Origin: DAOTVX01 sp034436015
GTDB taxonomy: Bacteria; Chloroflexota; Anaerolineae; Anaerolineales; Villigracilaceae
Length of the DNA: 64,000 nt
Direction: 5' to 3'
NCBI GenBank assembly: GCA_034436015.1
Contig: DAOTWG010000009.1
Span: 240,899 to 304,898, forward strand
In this document: positions 8,657 to 16,942 of the stretch, one piece after another
Layout: every line of letters begins with the position of its first letter
Position numbering within the stretch: position 1 is the stretch's first letter
Made by a program: the position numbers and the translations under genes
Notes under the pieces: model-generated
Databases searched by the model: none
What the model was told of the DNA's origin: nothing
Seen by the model: the letters and a program-made list of their open reading frames with translations, nothing else

Positions 8657-10063
8657 ATGGCAGGCAACAGGATTCGTCGCCCTAGCGGCGGTGAGAAAAT
8701 CGAAATGCGCGATGGGCGCTTGCACGTCCCCGATCGCCCTCTTATCCCTTTCGTGGAAGGCGATGGCACAGGCAGGGACATCTGGCGCGCAGCCGTACGC
8801 GTCTTCGACGCGGCGGTCGCCAAGGCATACGGCGGTCAACGACAGGTTTGCTGGTTGGAAGTGTATGCCGGCGAAAAAGCCTTCAAACAATTCGGCGACT
8901 GGTTGCCAGAGGAGACGATCGCCGCGTTCACCGAGTATCTGGTCGGCATCAAGGGCCCGCTGACCACGCCGGTCGGCGGCGGCATTCGCTCGCTCAACGT
9001 GGCCTTGCGCCAGCAACTCGATTTGTACGTCTGTCAACGACCGGTTCGTTACTTTCCCGGCGTCCCTTCCCCGATGAAACACCCGGAATATGTGGACATG
9101 GTCATCTTTCGGGAGAACACGGAGGACATTTATGCCGGTATCGAGTTCCGCGCTGGCACCGAGGAGAACTACCGGTTTCAAGAGTGGTTGCGGGCAACGT
9201 TTCCTAAAGAGTACAGTCGGATTCGCTTCCCCGAAACTTCCGGCATTGGCGTTAAACCCATCTCTCAGCAAGGTACGGAACGACTCGTGCGCGCGGCCAT
9301 CCGCTGGGCGCTGGCGAACGGTCGGCGCAGCGTCAACCTGGTGCACAAGGGCAACATCATGAAATTTACCGAGGGTGCTTTCCGTGATTGGGGTTATGCC
9401 CTAGCCAAACGCGAGTTCCGCGAGCAGATCGTCACCGAACGCGAGAGCTGGGTTCTGAGCAACAAGGAACAGGACCCTTCGCTGAGCGTGGAAGAGAACG
9501 CGCGGAAGATTGAACCAGGCTACGACATGATGAACGCCGAGCGGCAGGCCGAAGTCCGCGCTGAAGTCGAGTCGGCGTTGGCGCTCTGGCCCACGCATGG
9601 CGACGGCAAATGGCGATCCAAGTTGCTCATCAAGGATTCGATCGCCGATGTTACGCTCCAGTTCGTACTGGTTCGTCCGCGCGATTACGACGTCATCGCC
9701 ACGCCGAACCTGAATGGCGATTACCTTTCCGACGCGCTGGCCGCGCAGGTTGGAGGAATCGGCATCGCGCCCGGGGCAAACATCAACTACGAAAGCGGTC
9801 ATGCCATCTTCGAGGCGACTCACGGCACCGCGCCCAAATACGCCAACCTGGATAAGGTCAACCCCGGTTCGCTGATTCTCTCCGGTGAGATGATGTTCCG
9901 TTACCTAGGCTGGACGGAGGCAGCCGATCTCATCATCAAGGGAATAGAAGGCGCCATTGCCGCCCGCACGGTGACCTACGATTTCGCCCGCCTGATGGAA
10001 GACGCCACCGAGGTCCGCTGCTCCGAATTCGGCGATGCCGTCATTCGTCACATGGAAGATTGA
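8657..10063 (+). CDS. icd: NADP-dependent isocitrate dehydrogenase
   Basis: TCA-cycle enzyme making 2-oxoglutarate from isocitrate; 468 residues, about 50 longer than the E. coli homodimeric enzyme. It shows the family opening P-F-V-E-G-D-G-T-G, the substrate-binding G-G-I-R-S-L-N-V-A-L-R-Q (its Ser is the residue phosphorylated in E. coli), F-R-E-N-T-E-D-I-Y-A-G-I-E, and N-L-N-G-D-Y-L-S-D with E-A-T-H-G-T-A-P-K-Y near the cofactor site. An insert around residues 280-330 accounts for much of the extra length. It appears to be a single gene with its own promoter. Confidence 0.96.
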   Translation: MAGNRIRRPSGGEKIEMRDGRLHVPDRPLIPFVEGDGTGRDIWRAAVRVFDAAVAKAYGGQRQVCWLEVYAGEKAFKQFGDWLPEETIAAFTEYLVGIKGPLTTPVGGGIRSLNVALRQQLDLYVCQRPVRYFPGVPSPMKHPEYVDMVIFRENTEDIYAGIEFRAGTEENYRFQEWLRATFPKEYSRIRFPETSGIGVKPISQQGTERLVRAAIRWALANGRRSVNLVHKGNIMKFTEGAFRDWGYALAKREFREQIVTERESWVLSNKEQDPSLSVEENARKIEPGYDMMNAERQAEVRAEVESALALWPTHGDGKWRSKLLIKDSIADVTLQFVLVRPRDYDVIATPNLNGDYLSDALAAQVGGIGIAPGANINYESGHAIFEATHGTAPKYANLDKVNPGSLILSGEMMFRYLGWTEAADLIIKGIEGAIAARTVTYDFARLMEDATEVRCSEFGDAVIRHMED

Positions 10064-10111
10064 CCGGTCGGCGCCTTCCTCCGAAGAGCATCGAAGCACG
10101 TTGCCCATTTC

Positions 10112-10139
10112 TTGCGCTTTAAAGAAAAACTGGTATAAT
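10112..10139 (+). promoter_or_regulatory. Promoter of tRNA-Thr
   Basis: -35 TTGCGC (10112-10117), 16-bp spacer and -10 TATAAT (10134-10139). The expected start is a few bases before the tRNA. Confidence 0.65.
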
Positions 10140-10154
10140 CCCTGCCGCTCGCGA

Positions 10155-10227
10155 GCCACCATAGCTCAGCTGGTAGAGCAGGCGTTTCGTAAACGTCAGG
10201 TCAAGGGTTCGAATCCCTTTGGTGGCT
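10155..10227 (+). tRNA. tRNA-Thr (anticodon CGT)
   Basis: A 73-nt cloverleaf. The acceptor GCCACCA pairs with TGGTGGC, the D-stem is GCTC/GAGC, the anticodon stem GGCGT/ACGTC holds loop TTCGTAA with anticodon CGT, and the T-stem is AAGGG/CCCTT with loop TTCGAAT. The discriminator is T and CCA is not encoded. It reads ACG codons. A VKOR gene follows 45 bp later and may be co-transcribed. Confidence 0.96.
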
Positions 10228-10272
10228 CTCCGAAGACGGACGCGGCCATGGTCCGCGACGTGGGAGGAGACA

Positions 10273-10743
10273 ATGGCAACGACAAAGTTCCCTTCCTCCA
10301 GCAACCGAATCGACCGTTGGTTACGAGTGACGGGCATCGTGCTCGCGGCCTTAGGCGCGGCAGATGCTCTTTACTTATGGGTGCTCAAGATAACCAGCAC
10401 CGAGGCGATGTGTGTTGGCAATTCCGGCTGTCTCACAGTCAACAACAGTCCCTACTCGGAAATTGCCGGCGTTCCGGTCTCGGCGCTTGGCCTGGTGGTT
10501 TATCTGATTATCTTAGGCGCCCTCGCGTTGGAACCGCGTTCCGCGTTGCTCGCTCAATATGGCCCGCTGGCAGTCTTCGGTCTCAGCCTGACAGGCGTGG
10601 CATTCTCTGCCTACCTGACCTATCTAGAGTTCTACGTTATCCAGGCCTTTTGCCCGTTCTGCATCATTTCTGCCGTGCTGATAACATTAATTCTCCTCCT
10701 CTCCACCGCACGGCTGATGCGACAAACTCTCTATAGCGACTAG
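10273..10743 (+). CDS. Vitamin K epoxide reductase (VKOR) family membrane protein
   Basis: 157-residue integral membrane thiol oxidoreductase that probably reoxidises a DsbA-like partner using quinone. Four or more hydrophobic helices carry the loop pair Cys47/Cys53, the conserved Ser of Y-S-E-I-x-G-V-P-x-S at 62, and the active-site C127-P-F-C130. There is no fused thioredoxin domain, so the partner must be elsewhere. ATG 10273 has an excellent GGGAGGAG. It lies directly behind tRNA-Thr and ahead of the DUF1540-like gene, ending at the terminator near 11060. Confidence 0.9.
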   Translation: MATTKFPSSSNRIDRWLRVTGIVLAALGAADALYLWVLKITSTEAMCVGNSGCLTVNNSPYSEIAGVPVSALGLVVYLIILGALALEPRSALLAQYGPLAVFGLSLTGVAFSAYLTYLEFYVIQAFCPFCIISAVLITLILLLSTARLMRQTLYSD

Positions 10744-10751
10744 GAGGTCGT

Positions 10752-10979
10752 ATGCCCCGTGTGCGTTGTCACTATATAGATTGCGTCTTTCTCGATGAGG
10801 GGTATTGCTCTGCCGCAGCCATCGAGATTGATCCCGATTCCGGTTGTGCCACTTACGCTCCCAACGAGGAATTGAACGAGGATAACGACGTTTGGGAAGA
10901 CGAGGAATTGGAAGAATGGGGAGATGAGGAGATGGAAGAAGAAGAGGAAGAGGAAATGTGGGATGAGGAGGAATTCTGA
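10752..10979 (+). CDS. Small DUF1540-like Cys protein with acidic tail
   Basis: 75 residues. Cys6, Cys11, Cys19 and Cys32 are spaced like a DUF1540-type metal-binding knot (V-x-C-x4-C...C-x-A-x-x-I-x-V/I...C-x-T/Y). The C-terminal half (about 40-75) is almost entirely Glu/Asp with Trp residues. A strong AGGAGG lies 6 nt before ATG, 8 bp after the VKOR stop. The Cys module is probably structural zinc. The acidic tail may bind a basic partner, but no function can be given. Confidence 0.75.
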   Translation: MPRVRCHYIDCVFLDEGYCSAAAIEIDPDSGCATYAPNEELNEDNDVWEDEELEEWGDEEMEEEEEEEMWDEEEF

Positions 10980-11059
10980 CGAGGAGGAGTTCTCTAAGCA
11001 AAGCAACCCTCTCTCTTCAGCGACTGAGACAGGGGCATTCTTTTGAGAGAAGAATTTCC

Positions 11060-11093
11060 AACAGGAGCGTGCGCAACCGCTCTTGTTTTTCTT
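11060..11093 (+). terminator. Rho-independent terminator
   Basis: Stem AACAGGAGCG/CGCTCTTGTT (10 bp with one G-U), 8-nt loop, then TTTCTT. It closes the tRNA-Thr/VKOR/DUF1540-like unit and overlaps the stop of the opposite-strand pseudogene. Confidence 0.8.
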
Positions 11094-11727
11094 AAGGATC
11101 GATCATCTGATACAACAGAATGCCGACGGCAACAGCGAGATTCCGAGATTCAACGAACCAGCCCGGCCGCGCATGGGAATAGAGACCAACAACATCACAC
11201 GCTTGCTTCTGGTCTGGCGTGAGGCCTTTTCGTTCGTTGTCGAGCGCCAGAATCGTTGGTTGACCGTCCCAACGCAAGGTACGGTAAGGGACATCCGCGT
11301 AGGCAGAAGAGCCGGCCAGACAACAGCCATGCTTGCGCGCCCAAGCCACGCAAGCCGACAAGGAGGGAAGGAGCCACTAGCGTTTTCCAGAAGAACGTTT
11401 TCTGTCGTTGGCGGACAACGGCCAAGACGTCCTGTGGGTTTTCCTTTTCGGTCAGCGAGGCAACAAACAAGTCCGCGCAACGCCCTCCGCTCTGCGCATG
11501 AGCCTTTACCGGTCTCCAACCGAATTCGCTCATCAACAACCGAGGCGCATACACCGGCGATTCTACCTGACAGCCGGCTTCCATGGCCTCCCCAACTGGA
11601 TGCAGCCCCTCCACCAGGAAAGGGCCTCTTTCTTCCCGGCGCGCTTTGCGCTGACGCAGACAGCGAATTGGTTTCGCCCGGGGTTGCTGCGCGCCGAAAC
11701 GAGCGAAGAAGTCTTCGCAGGCCTCAT
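11092..11727 (-). pseudogene. Decayed TrmH/SpoU-family rRNA methyltransferase
   Basis: Pieces of a TrmH-family 2'-O-ribose methyltransferase occur in changing frames. The start ATG (11727) overlaps the AMMECR1 stop (ATGA) and gives an S-A-R-S-N-P opening. A one-base loss in the G/C run near 11680-11683 then shifts to the frame with L-R-Q-R-K-A-R-R-E-E and F-L-V-E-G-L-H-P-V-G-E-A and later T-E-K-E-N-P-Q-D-V-L-A-V-V. The expected central knot segment (D-G-x-x-D-P-G-N-x-G...) is absent near 11360-11400. The C-terminal part resumes in a third frame (A-D-V-P-Y, L-D-N-E-R-K-G-L-T) and is disrupted by +1 near 11190 and an 8-bp duplication at 11136-11151. Total length is 636 nt against roughly 780 expected. 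It cannot encode a working enzyme. Confidence 0.85.
11136..11151. repeat. 8-bp tandem duplication inside the TrmH pseudogene
   Basis: CGAGATTC occurs twice in direct succession (11136-11143 and 11144-11151). Removing one copy restores the family sequence S-L-N-L-A-V-A-V-G, so the duplication is a frameshifting mutation. Confidence 0.85.
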
Positions 11728-12290
11728 TCGTGGAATTCTTCCACCTCGTAAACCAACACGTCCAGATGTTTGCGCCGCCAAGTATCGGGAGGGACGCCCA
11801 TCTTGTAGCACAAGTTATCGAGAAAATCGTTTTTTTTCGGAATCTTCTCCCATACCTGCGGCAGGAAGGTAGCACGGCGCCAGCCATCGCGCAGGATGAC
11901 TCCATCCACGCCGGGGCGCAACTTCGCCAGTAAATCTTGTACATCGGTATATGGCAAGGGAACAGGCAACGTCAGGCGCGAAATCGCAATATGGATTTTC
12001 TGGAGTTCCGCCTCGCTGACCGGCGGAAAGCGGTAATCCTCCAGCGCAGCAGCTACCGCGTGCTCGCGCACATCCTCCGCCAGAGGTTGGCGCGGCTCCA
12101 GCGCGCCCACACAGCCGCGCAATTCGCCGTCCATGGTCAGTGTTACAAAGGAAGCGCCGTTTTCTCGCAGTGCCGGCGTCAGTCTAGATAGATCGAGGGG
12201 AGGCAGCGGCCGACCGCGCACAGCCAATTCAATCGCCTGACGCGCTAGTTTCAGCAGGAAACTCTTTTCCTCTTCCGTCAACTTTTCCAT
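11724..12290 (-). CDS. AMMECR1-domain protein
   Basis: 188 residues covering the whole AMMECR1 fold. The hallmark L-R-G-C-V-G is at 57-62, and the family pattern A-A-x-x-D-x-R-F-P-P-V and G-V-D-G-V-I-L-R-D-G-x-R-x-A-T-F-L-P-Q-V-W is intact. The family is widespread in bacteria, archaea and humans; its biochemical role is unsettled. It is the upstream partner of the broken methyltransferase, whose start overlaps this stop codon. Confidence 0.92.
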   Translation of the reverse strand: MEKLTEEEKSFLLKLARQAIELAVRGRPLPPLDLSRLTPALRENGASFVTLTMDGELRGCVGALEPRQPLAEDVREHAVAAALEDYRFPPVSEAELQKIHIAISRLTLPVPLPYTDVQDLLAKLRPGVDGVILRDGWRRATFLPQVWEKIPKKNDFLDNLCYKMGVPPDTWRRKHLDVLVYEVEEFHE

Positions 12291-12363
12291 GCGTCCTCAC
12301 TCGCTTTCATGATACAATCTCAGAAGGAAACCGTCAACCTTATCGTTCACACAGTCGGTCCCC

Positions 12364-13128
12364 ATGGAAGACATCGCTTCCTCCTCCCCCACGGTAAGCA
12401 ACGGGCGCATCTTACAGACCATGTTCAGCATCGCCATTTTACTGGCAACATTATTCACGGCTTTCTCGCCTGAGATTTTTTCGTTCGATTTACACTCCCG
12501 ACTTCGCCTGTTGACCACACCCGATACCGCCAGGACGCCGCCGGCCCTTACTCCCGCGCGACCTAAGTTGAACATCGGTCTGGTAGCCGGCCACTGGGGG
12601 CACGATTCAGGAGCAGTCTGTCCAAACGGCACTACAGAGGCGCAGGTGAATCTGGCTATCGCCACGCTCGTGCAGCAAAAACTTGCAGCGCAGGGATATG
12701 AGGTCGAATTGCTCCAAGAATTTGACCCGCGCCTCCGAGGGTACAAGGCATCTGTGCTGCTTTCTATTCACAATGACTCATGCGAGTACGTCAATGATAA
12801 AGCAACAGGGTACAAAGTGGCCGCCGCGCTGGGCGCTCATGATCCTAACCTCGCCACGCGCTTGGTTGCCTGCCTGACCGATCGCTACGGGAAAGTCACC
12901 GGTCTGTCGTTCCATTCCGGCAGTATCACGCGCGATATGACCGAATACCATGCCTTTGACGAGGTGGATCCCGCTACGCCGGCTGCTATCATCGAAACCG
13001 GCTTCCTGAACCTGGATTATGATTTCCTGATCCGTCACACCGATCGCGTGGCGGACGGTGTGACGGCCGGGATTTTGTGCTTTCTCAACAACGAGAGTGT
13101 TGCGCCGATAGCAACTATGACGCCATGA
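12364..13128 (+). CDS. N-acetylmuramoyl-L-alanine amidase (Amidase_3)
   Basis: 254-residue cell-wall hydrolase that cleaves the bond between MurNAc and the stem peptide. An N-terminal anchor or signal helix lies at about 18-36, then a Pro/Thr-rich linker, then the zinc amidase domain. Predicted ligands are His77 (A-G-H-W-G), Glu92 and His136 (S-I-H-N-D), with catalytic Glu211 in I-I-E-T-G-F. Its stop overlaps the start of the L,D-transpeptidase gene (ATGA), implying coupled synthesis of two enzymes of the same wall. Confidence 0.92.
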   Translation: MEDIASSSPTVSNGRILQTMFSIAILLATLFTAFSPEIFSFDLHSRLRLLTTPDTARTPPALTPARPKLNIGLVAGHWGHDSGAVCPNGTTEAQVNLAIATLVQQKLAAQGYEVELLQEFDPRLRGYKASVLLSIHNDSCEYVNDKATGYKVAAALGAHDPNLATRLVACLTDRYGKVTGLSFHSGSITRDMTEYHAFDEVDPATPAAIIETGFLNLDYDFLIRHTDRVADGVTAGILCFLNNESVAPIATMTP

Positions 13129-14219
13129 ACGCCAACTCTCCTGCGGCCCGTCAGGCCTTCCAGCAAGCGCAAGAAGCGCTGCAACGCGGCGAGCGGCACT
13201 CCGCTCAGCGCTGGGCGGAGAAGGCGGCTACCCTTGCGCCGCAGTGGGAAGAGCCTTGGCTGCTGCTGGCCGCCTTATCCTCGTCGCGCGCCAGCATCGC
13301 CTGCCTCGAACGCGCTCCGCAAATCAACCCTCAAAGCGAGCGCGCGCGTCAGGGCCTGCTCTGGGCGCAGGCGCGCTTGAACCAGGAGACGCGGGCAAAC
13401 CTCCCCCTAGAGGACACTTCTCCCAGCCGGGCGTTACCCCGCCTTTCCTCTTCACCCGCTGCGCCGCGTCCTGCACTCACCGACCCAACCCCCACACAAC
13501 CGCGCCGCGCGCCTGTTCCAAAGTCCGGCCGCAAACGTTCTCCTCTTTGGCTACTCCTGATTCCCCTGCTCTGCGCGGCAGGAGGATTGGCTCTAGGGAG
13601 CGGCGGCTTGACCCCAGCGCCGGCCTGGTTGGGAGAACAACTTCCCTCTCCAACGCAGGCTTCCTTCCACGGCGCCCCGGCCAGCTTCCCCAAACCCACC
13701 TACACACCAACCTCAACCCCAACCGCCACTCCGACCACCACGTTTACTCCTACCTTTACACCAACGGCCACCTACACCGCCTCCTTTACCCCCCCGCCCA
13801 CCAATACATTGTGGCCCACCGATACCGCGCTCCCCTACTTTAGCCCCGTTCCTCCCGTCGCCGATGGCGAACGCTGGATTGATGTGGATCTGAGCAACCA
13901 GCGCCTATATGCTTACCAGGGCAACACCCTGGTCGCTTCCTTTATCGTCTCCACAGGGACGGCGCGGCACCCCACGGTCACAGGGCGCTATCGTATCTAC
14001 CTAAAGCTGTTATACACCGACATGGCCGGGCCGGGCTACTATCTGCCGGACGTGCCATATACCATGTACTTTTACAAAGGATACGCCATCCACGGAACGT
14101 ACTGGCATAACAACTTCGGCGTGCCCATGAGCCACGGATGCGTCAACATGCGGATTGACGACGCCGCTTGGCTGTATGCCTGGGCGCCGCTTGGCACCCT
14201 GGTCAATGTACATTACTAA
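13125..14219 (+). CDS. L,D-transpeptidase (YkuD) with TPR-like N-terminus
   Basis: 364 residues. The N-terminal 85 or so resemble a TPR-like helical hairpin (A-x-x-A-L-x-x-G-x...A...W-A-x-x-A). A transmembrane helix follows at about 138-158, then a long Thr/Pro linker (about 175-230), then the YkuD domain with H-G-T-Y-W and S-H-G-C-V-N-M, catalytic Cys339. It forms 3-3 cross-links or anchors proteins outside the membrane. The ATG at 13125 (ATGA overlap) is preferred over an in-frame upstream start inside the amidase gene. Confidence 0.93.
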   Translation: MNANSPAARQAFQQAQEALQRGERHSAQRWAEKAATLAPQWEEPWLLLAALSSSRASIACLERAPQINPQSERARQGLLWAQARLNQETRANLPLEDTSPSRALPRLSSSPAAPRPALTDPTPTQPRRAPVPKSGRKRSPLWLLLIPLLCAAGGLALGSGGLTPAPAWLGEQLPSPTQASFHGAPASFPKPTYTPTSTPTATPTTTFTPTFTPTATYTASFTPPPTNTLWPTDTALPYFSPVPPVADGERWIDVDLSNQRLYAYQGNTLVASFIVSTGTARHPTVTGRYRIYLKLLYTDMAGPGYYLPDVPYTMYFYKGYAIHGTYWHNNFGVPMSHGCVNMRIDDAAWLYAWAPLGTLVNVHY

Positions 14220-14236
14220 CCTAACTAAGAGACGAG

Positions 14237-14818
14237 ATGCATCCTGCTTTTACCTACTCTTCCTTTTTGTTGAAACGCCAGGTTCTCGCGCTTACAGGCA
14301 AACTGCGCTTTTACGATCGGGTCGGCAACCCGGTCATGTTCGTAGAACAAAAGATGTTCCGCTTGCGCGAGGACATTCGTGTCTACACCGACGAGACGAA
14401 AACCCAGGAGATTCTGCTGATCAAAGCGCGCAACATTCTCGATTGGGCTGCCGCCTACGATGTCATAGATGCACCCAGTGGCGAAAAAGTGGGTGTATTG
14501 CGACGCAAAGGCTGGAAATCGATGCTACGCGACGAATGGCAAATCCTGAATGCCAACGATCAACCTCTGGGCATGGTATGCGAGGACAGCATCAGGCAAG
14601 CGATTCTACGCCGCCTGCTGCTAGGAAGCCTGCTGCCGCAACATTACGACATTGTGATTGGCAACCGACGCGTCGCCGACCTGCGGCAGAAGTTTCACCC
14701 ATTTGCCTATCAGATGATCGTGGATTTCAGCATGGATAGCCAGGGCTTGCTCGATCGCCGTTTGGGTATTGCCGCAGCGGTCTTGCTGGCAATTATCGAA
14801 GGGAAGCAAAGCGATTGA
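14237..14818 (+). CDS. LURP-one-related (tubby-like) protein
   Basis: 193 residues of the LURP-one/DUF567 beta-barrel family, here probably cytosolic because no signal is seen. Features are the repeated strand pattern F-Y-D-R-V-G-N-P-V, the V-E-Q-K-M-F-R-L-R-E-D-I-R-V-Y segment and a hydrophobic central helix (A-A-V-L-L-A-I-I) near the C-terminus. The family is thought to be a membrane- or lipid-linked barrel; its function in bacteria is unknown. It starts 17 bp after the L,D-transpeptidase and is followed with a 1-nt offset (TGACATG) by the next gene. Confidence 0.85.
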   Translation: MHPAFTYSSFLLKRQVLALTGKLRFYDRVGNPVMFVEQKMFRLREDIRVYTDETKTQEILLIKARNILDWAAAYDVIDAPSGEKVGVLRRKGWKSMLRDEWQILNANDQPLGMVCEDSIRQAILRRLLLGSLLPQHYDIVIGNRRVADLRQKFHPFAYQMIVDFSMDSQGLLDRRLGIAAAVLLAIIEGKQSD

Positions 14819-14819
14819 C

Positions 14820-15242
14820 ATGGCGCGTCAACCTTTATTCGCCGGCCTGATCGTAGATGAGAACGATCGTTCCGTCGAGATCGCCTACGTAGGCGAGGAA
14901 CCCTGTTACGTCGTGGACGACGCCGGCTTTCGTCGCCATATCCCCTCGGAGCAAGTCGACCGTCAGGTGTTGCGCATCATGCGCGCCCAAATTGCCGGCC
15001 ACGAAGACATCCTAACGGAACAGGCCGCCAACATGCTCGGCGTGGAGGATATCTTTTCGAAAGCCATGCTCGCACAACAGTTCAAGAACATCGAGCAACA
15101 ATTCGACAAACTGTTAGCAACAGGCATTCCGGAGGAAGGGCGCGCCTACCTTGGAATGATAGGCTTTCGCGTCGTCATCAACGTTCACGGCGAGGTTGTT
15201 CGGCTGGAACAGCCAGCCATTCCGGAAGAGGGAGACGACTAG
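14820..15242 (+). CDS. Hypothetical protein linked to LURP-one gene
   Basis: 140 residues, soluble, no signal. The N-terminal 50 residues look like a small beta-barrel (V-D-E-N-D-R-x-V-E-I-A-Y-V-G-E-E-P-C-Y-V-V-D-D). A helical stretch at about 60-105 is rich in Gln/Ala/Glu (A-Q-Q-F-K-N-I-E-Q-Q-F-D-K-L) and an acidic C-terminus follows. The ATG at 14820 is 1 nt after the previous stop. I do not recognise the family. The tight linkage suggests it acts with the LURP-one protein. Confidence 0.7.
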   Translation: MARQPLFAGLIVDENDRSVEIAYVGEEPCYVVDDAGFRRHIPSEQVDRQVLRIMRAQIAGHEDILTEQAANMLGVEDIFSKAMLAQQFKNIEQQFDKLLATGIPEEGRAYLGMIGFRVVINVHGEVVRLEQPAIPEEGDD

Positions 15243-15266
15243 TCGGGGCAACCGGGGAGTAAAACG

Positions 15267-16631
15267 ATGTTGGTGATTCTCAGCGACTTGCACCTTACCG
15301 ACGGCACATGCGGGCGTTCTATTTCACCCAACGCTTTCCTTCTCTTCGCTGACCGTCTTGAGGAACTGGCGTTCAACGCCTCTTGGCGCAACGGTCTGTA
15401 CCGACCGGTGGATAGCGTGGATGTTCTCCTGCTCGGCGACATTCTCGACCCTCTCCACTCGATCCTCTGGCTCGACAAAGCAATCGGCGTCCCGGGCTAT
15501 GTCCGCCCCTGGACCGAACCAACCGCGCCAGAATTCGCTGCCACCCTCGATAAAATCACGCGGGCGATCTTGAAGACCAACGCGGATGCCCTGGCCATTT
15601 TCCGACGATTACATCAGGAAGGGATTCGCCTGCCGGCCGCCACCCGGCACGGCTTGCCGGCCCGAGGGCTATGGTGCGAAAAGCGGGCTCTTGTACGCTT
15701 TCACTACATGGTCGGCAATCACGATTGGTACTATCGCCTGCCCGGCAACGCCTTCGACGCAATCCGCGCGCAAATCATCGCTGCTTTAGGATTGGAGAAC
15801 GAACCATCGCCGTTTCCGTATGCGCTCGAGGAATCGCCATCCCTCCAACGCATCGTCGGCCGTTACGGTGTCTATGCACGACACGGCGATTGTTACGATC
15901 CTATTAACTATGATAAAACGCGCGGACGCAATTTCGCCTCCCTCGGCGACGCGTTCGCCGTGGAGGTGCTTAACCGATTTCCTCTCGAAGTCGCCAGGCA
16001 GTTGGGCAACGATATTCCTCCAGCCATCATTACCGCCCTGGGCGAACTGGTGAACGTCCGCCCCATCCTGGCCGCGCCTTTGTGGGTCTCTGGTCAGCTG
16101 CGACAGCATCGAGTCCCCCCAACGCTCCAGCGAAAGATCAAATCCATCTGGGACGATCTGGCAGCTCAATTCCTACAACTAGATATTGTCCGTCAGGCAG
16201 ATCGGCGATTCAAAGTGGATTTCGTGGACGGTTTCCAGGCCGTCTTGGGTCTGACGCGCCGTATCTCCTTCAAAACACTGGACGAGATTGTCCTTTGGAT
16301 CCAACGCAAAACCGGCACGAGCAACCTCTCGTTTACGCAAAATGCCTTACGAGAGAGTGCGTTCCTCGAACGCCAGGCGCAATTCATCGTGTATGGGCAT
16401 ACCCATCACCACGAAATCGTCCCTCTTGATACGATGCCGGCCATGGTTAACCCGACCAACCAGATTTACCTAAACTCGGGCACCTGGCACACTTACTACG
16501 ACCTAGCAGTTCACAAGCCGAAAGAACAGAAATTCGTCCCTTATCAGGTGCTGACCTACCTGGCGTTCTTCCGAGGCGATGAACGCGGAGCGCGGCGCTT
16601 CGAGACCTGGTCGGGCGCGTTCTCCGATTGA
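15267..16631 (+). CDS. Calcineurin-like metallophosphoesterase
   Basis: 454 residues with all phosphoesterase motifs: S-D-L-H (Asp7, His9), L-L-G-D (57-58), V-G-N-H-D near 150 and G-H-T-H-H-H-E near 377. A large insert between the third and fourth motifs (about 170-370) is helical and may set substrate specificity. It is soluble with two metal ions expected. The substrate is not evident. It is last gene of the rightward run; a hairpin follows at 16677. Confidence 0.88.
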   Translation: MLVILSDLHLTDGTCGRSISPNAFLLFADRLEELAFNASWRNGLYRPVDSVDVLLLGDILDPLHSILWLDKAIGVPGYVRPWTEPTAPEFAATLDKITRAILKTNADALAIFRRLHQEGIRLPAATRHGLPARGLWCEKRALVRFHYMVGNHDWYYRLPGNAFDAIRAQIIAALGLENEPSPFPYALEESPSLQRIVGRYGVYARHGDCYDPINYDKTRGRNFASLGDAFAVEVLNRFPLEVARQLGNDIPPAIITALGELVNVRPILAAPLWVSGQLRQHRVPPTLQRKIKSIWDDLAAQFLQLDIVRQADRRFKVDFVDGFQAVLGLTRRISFKTLDEIVLWIQRKTGTSNLSFTQNALRESAFLERQAQFIVYGHTHHHEIVPLDTMPAMVNPTNQIYLNSGTWHTYYDLAVHKPKEQKFVPYQVLTYLAFFRGDERGARRFETWSGAFSD

Positions 16632-16676
16632 CCGGGACGATTGCCGGCAAGCGCTTAGCTCTTGCGCCAGCCGCTG

Positions 16677-16704
16677 TAGAACAACGCCTGTAGGCGTTGT
16701 TCTA
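16677..16704 (+). terminator. Perfect 12-bp hairpin after the metallophosphoesterase gene
   Basis: TAGAACAACGCC and GGCGTTGTTCTA pair perfectly around TGTA, followed shortly by TTTT. It is probably the terminator of the rightward gene run. Confidence 0.6.
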
Positions 16705-16739
16705 TAGCTTTTGCGTGCACACAGCGGCAACAACAGCCC

Positions 16740-16769
16740 TAGACGTAACACCCTGTTGGATGGTAAAAT
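16740..16769 (+). promoter_or_regulatory. Possible promoter of tRNA-Gln
   Basis: -35-like TAGACG (16740-16745), 18-bp spacer and -10 TAAAAT (16764-16769), ending 13 bp before the tRNA. Confidence 0.4.
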
Positions 16770-16782
16770 AAGTCCGCTTCGC

Positions 16783-16853
16783 TGGGGGCTCGTCCAATGG
16801 CAGGACAACTGACTCTGGATCAGTCGATAGGGGTTCGAATCCTCTGCCCCCAG
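16783..16853 (+). tRNA. tRNA-Gln (anticodon CTG)
   Basis: A 71-nt cloverleaf. The acceptor TGGGGGC pairs with GCCCCCA, the D-stem is GTCC/GGAC, the anticodon stem ACTGA/TCAGT holds loop CTCTGGA with anticodon CTG, and the T-stem is AGGGG/CCTCT. The discriminator is G, as usual for tRNA-Gln. CCA is not encoded. A terminator follows 5 bp later. Confidence 0.95.
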
Positions 16854-16858
16854 CCTTG

Positions 16859-16882
16859 GATCCTCCTTCGGGAGGATCTTTT
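16859..16882 (+). terminator. Rho-independent terminator of tRNA-Gln
   Basis: Perfect 8-bp stem GATCCTCC/GGAGGATC closed by a TTCG tetraloop, followed by TTTT. Confidence 0.85.
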
Positions 16883-16922
16883 CTGCCGTGATCCCTTGCC
16901 GTTCTCACCGGACAGCCGGCCG

Positions 16923-16942
16923 GAGGGCAAGGGTTTGCCCTC
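16923..16942 (-). terminator. Hairpin at the 3' end of the suf operon
   Basis: Perfect 8-bp stem GAGGGCAA/TTGCCCTC around a 4-nt loop, immediately downstream of the Rieske gene stop on the minus strand. There is no T-tract. Confidence 0.45.

Noticed and set aside
8552..9346. Open frame of 264 codons opposite icd
   Set aside because: Overlaps the icd start and promoter region and has no family features.
11103..11519. Candidate independent gene in the methyltransferase region
   Set aside because: It contains a fragment of the conserved I-P-M-R-G-R-A-x-S-L-N motif but no complete domain, so it is explained by the pseudogene's frameshifts.
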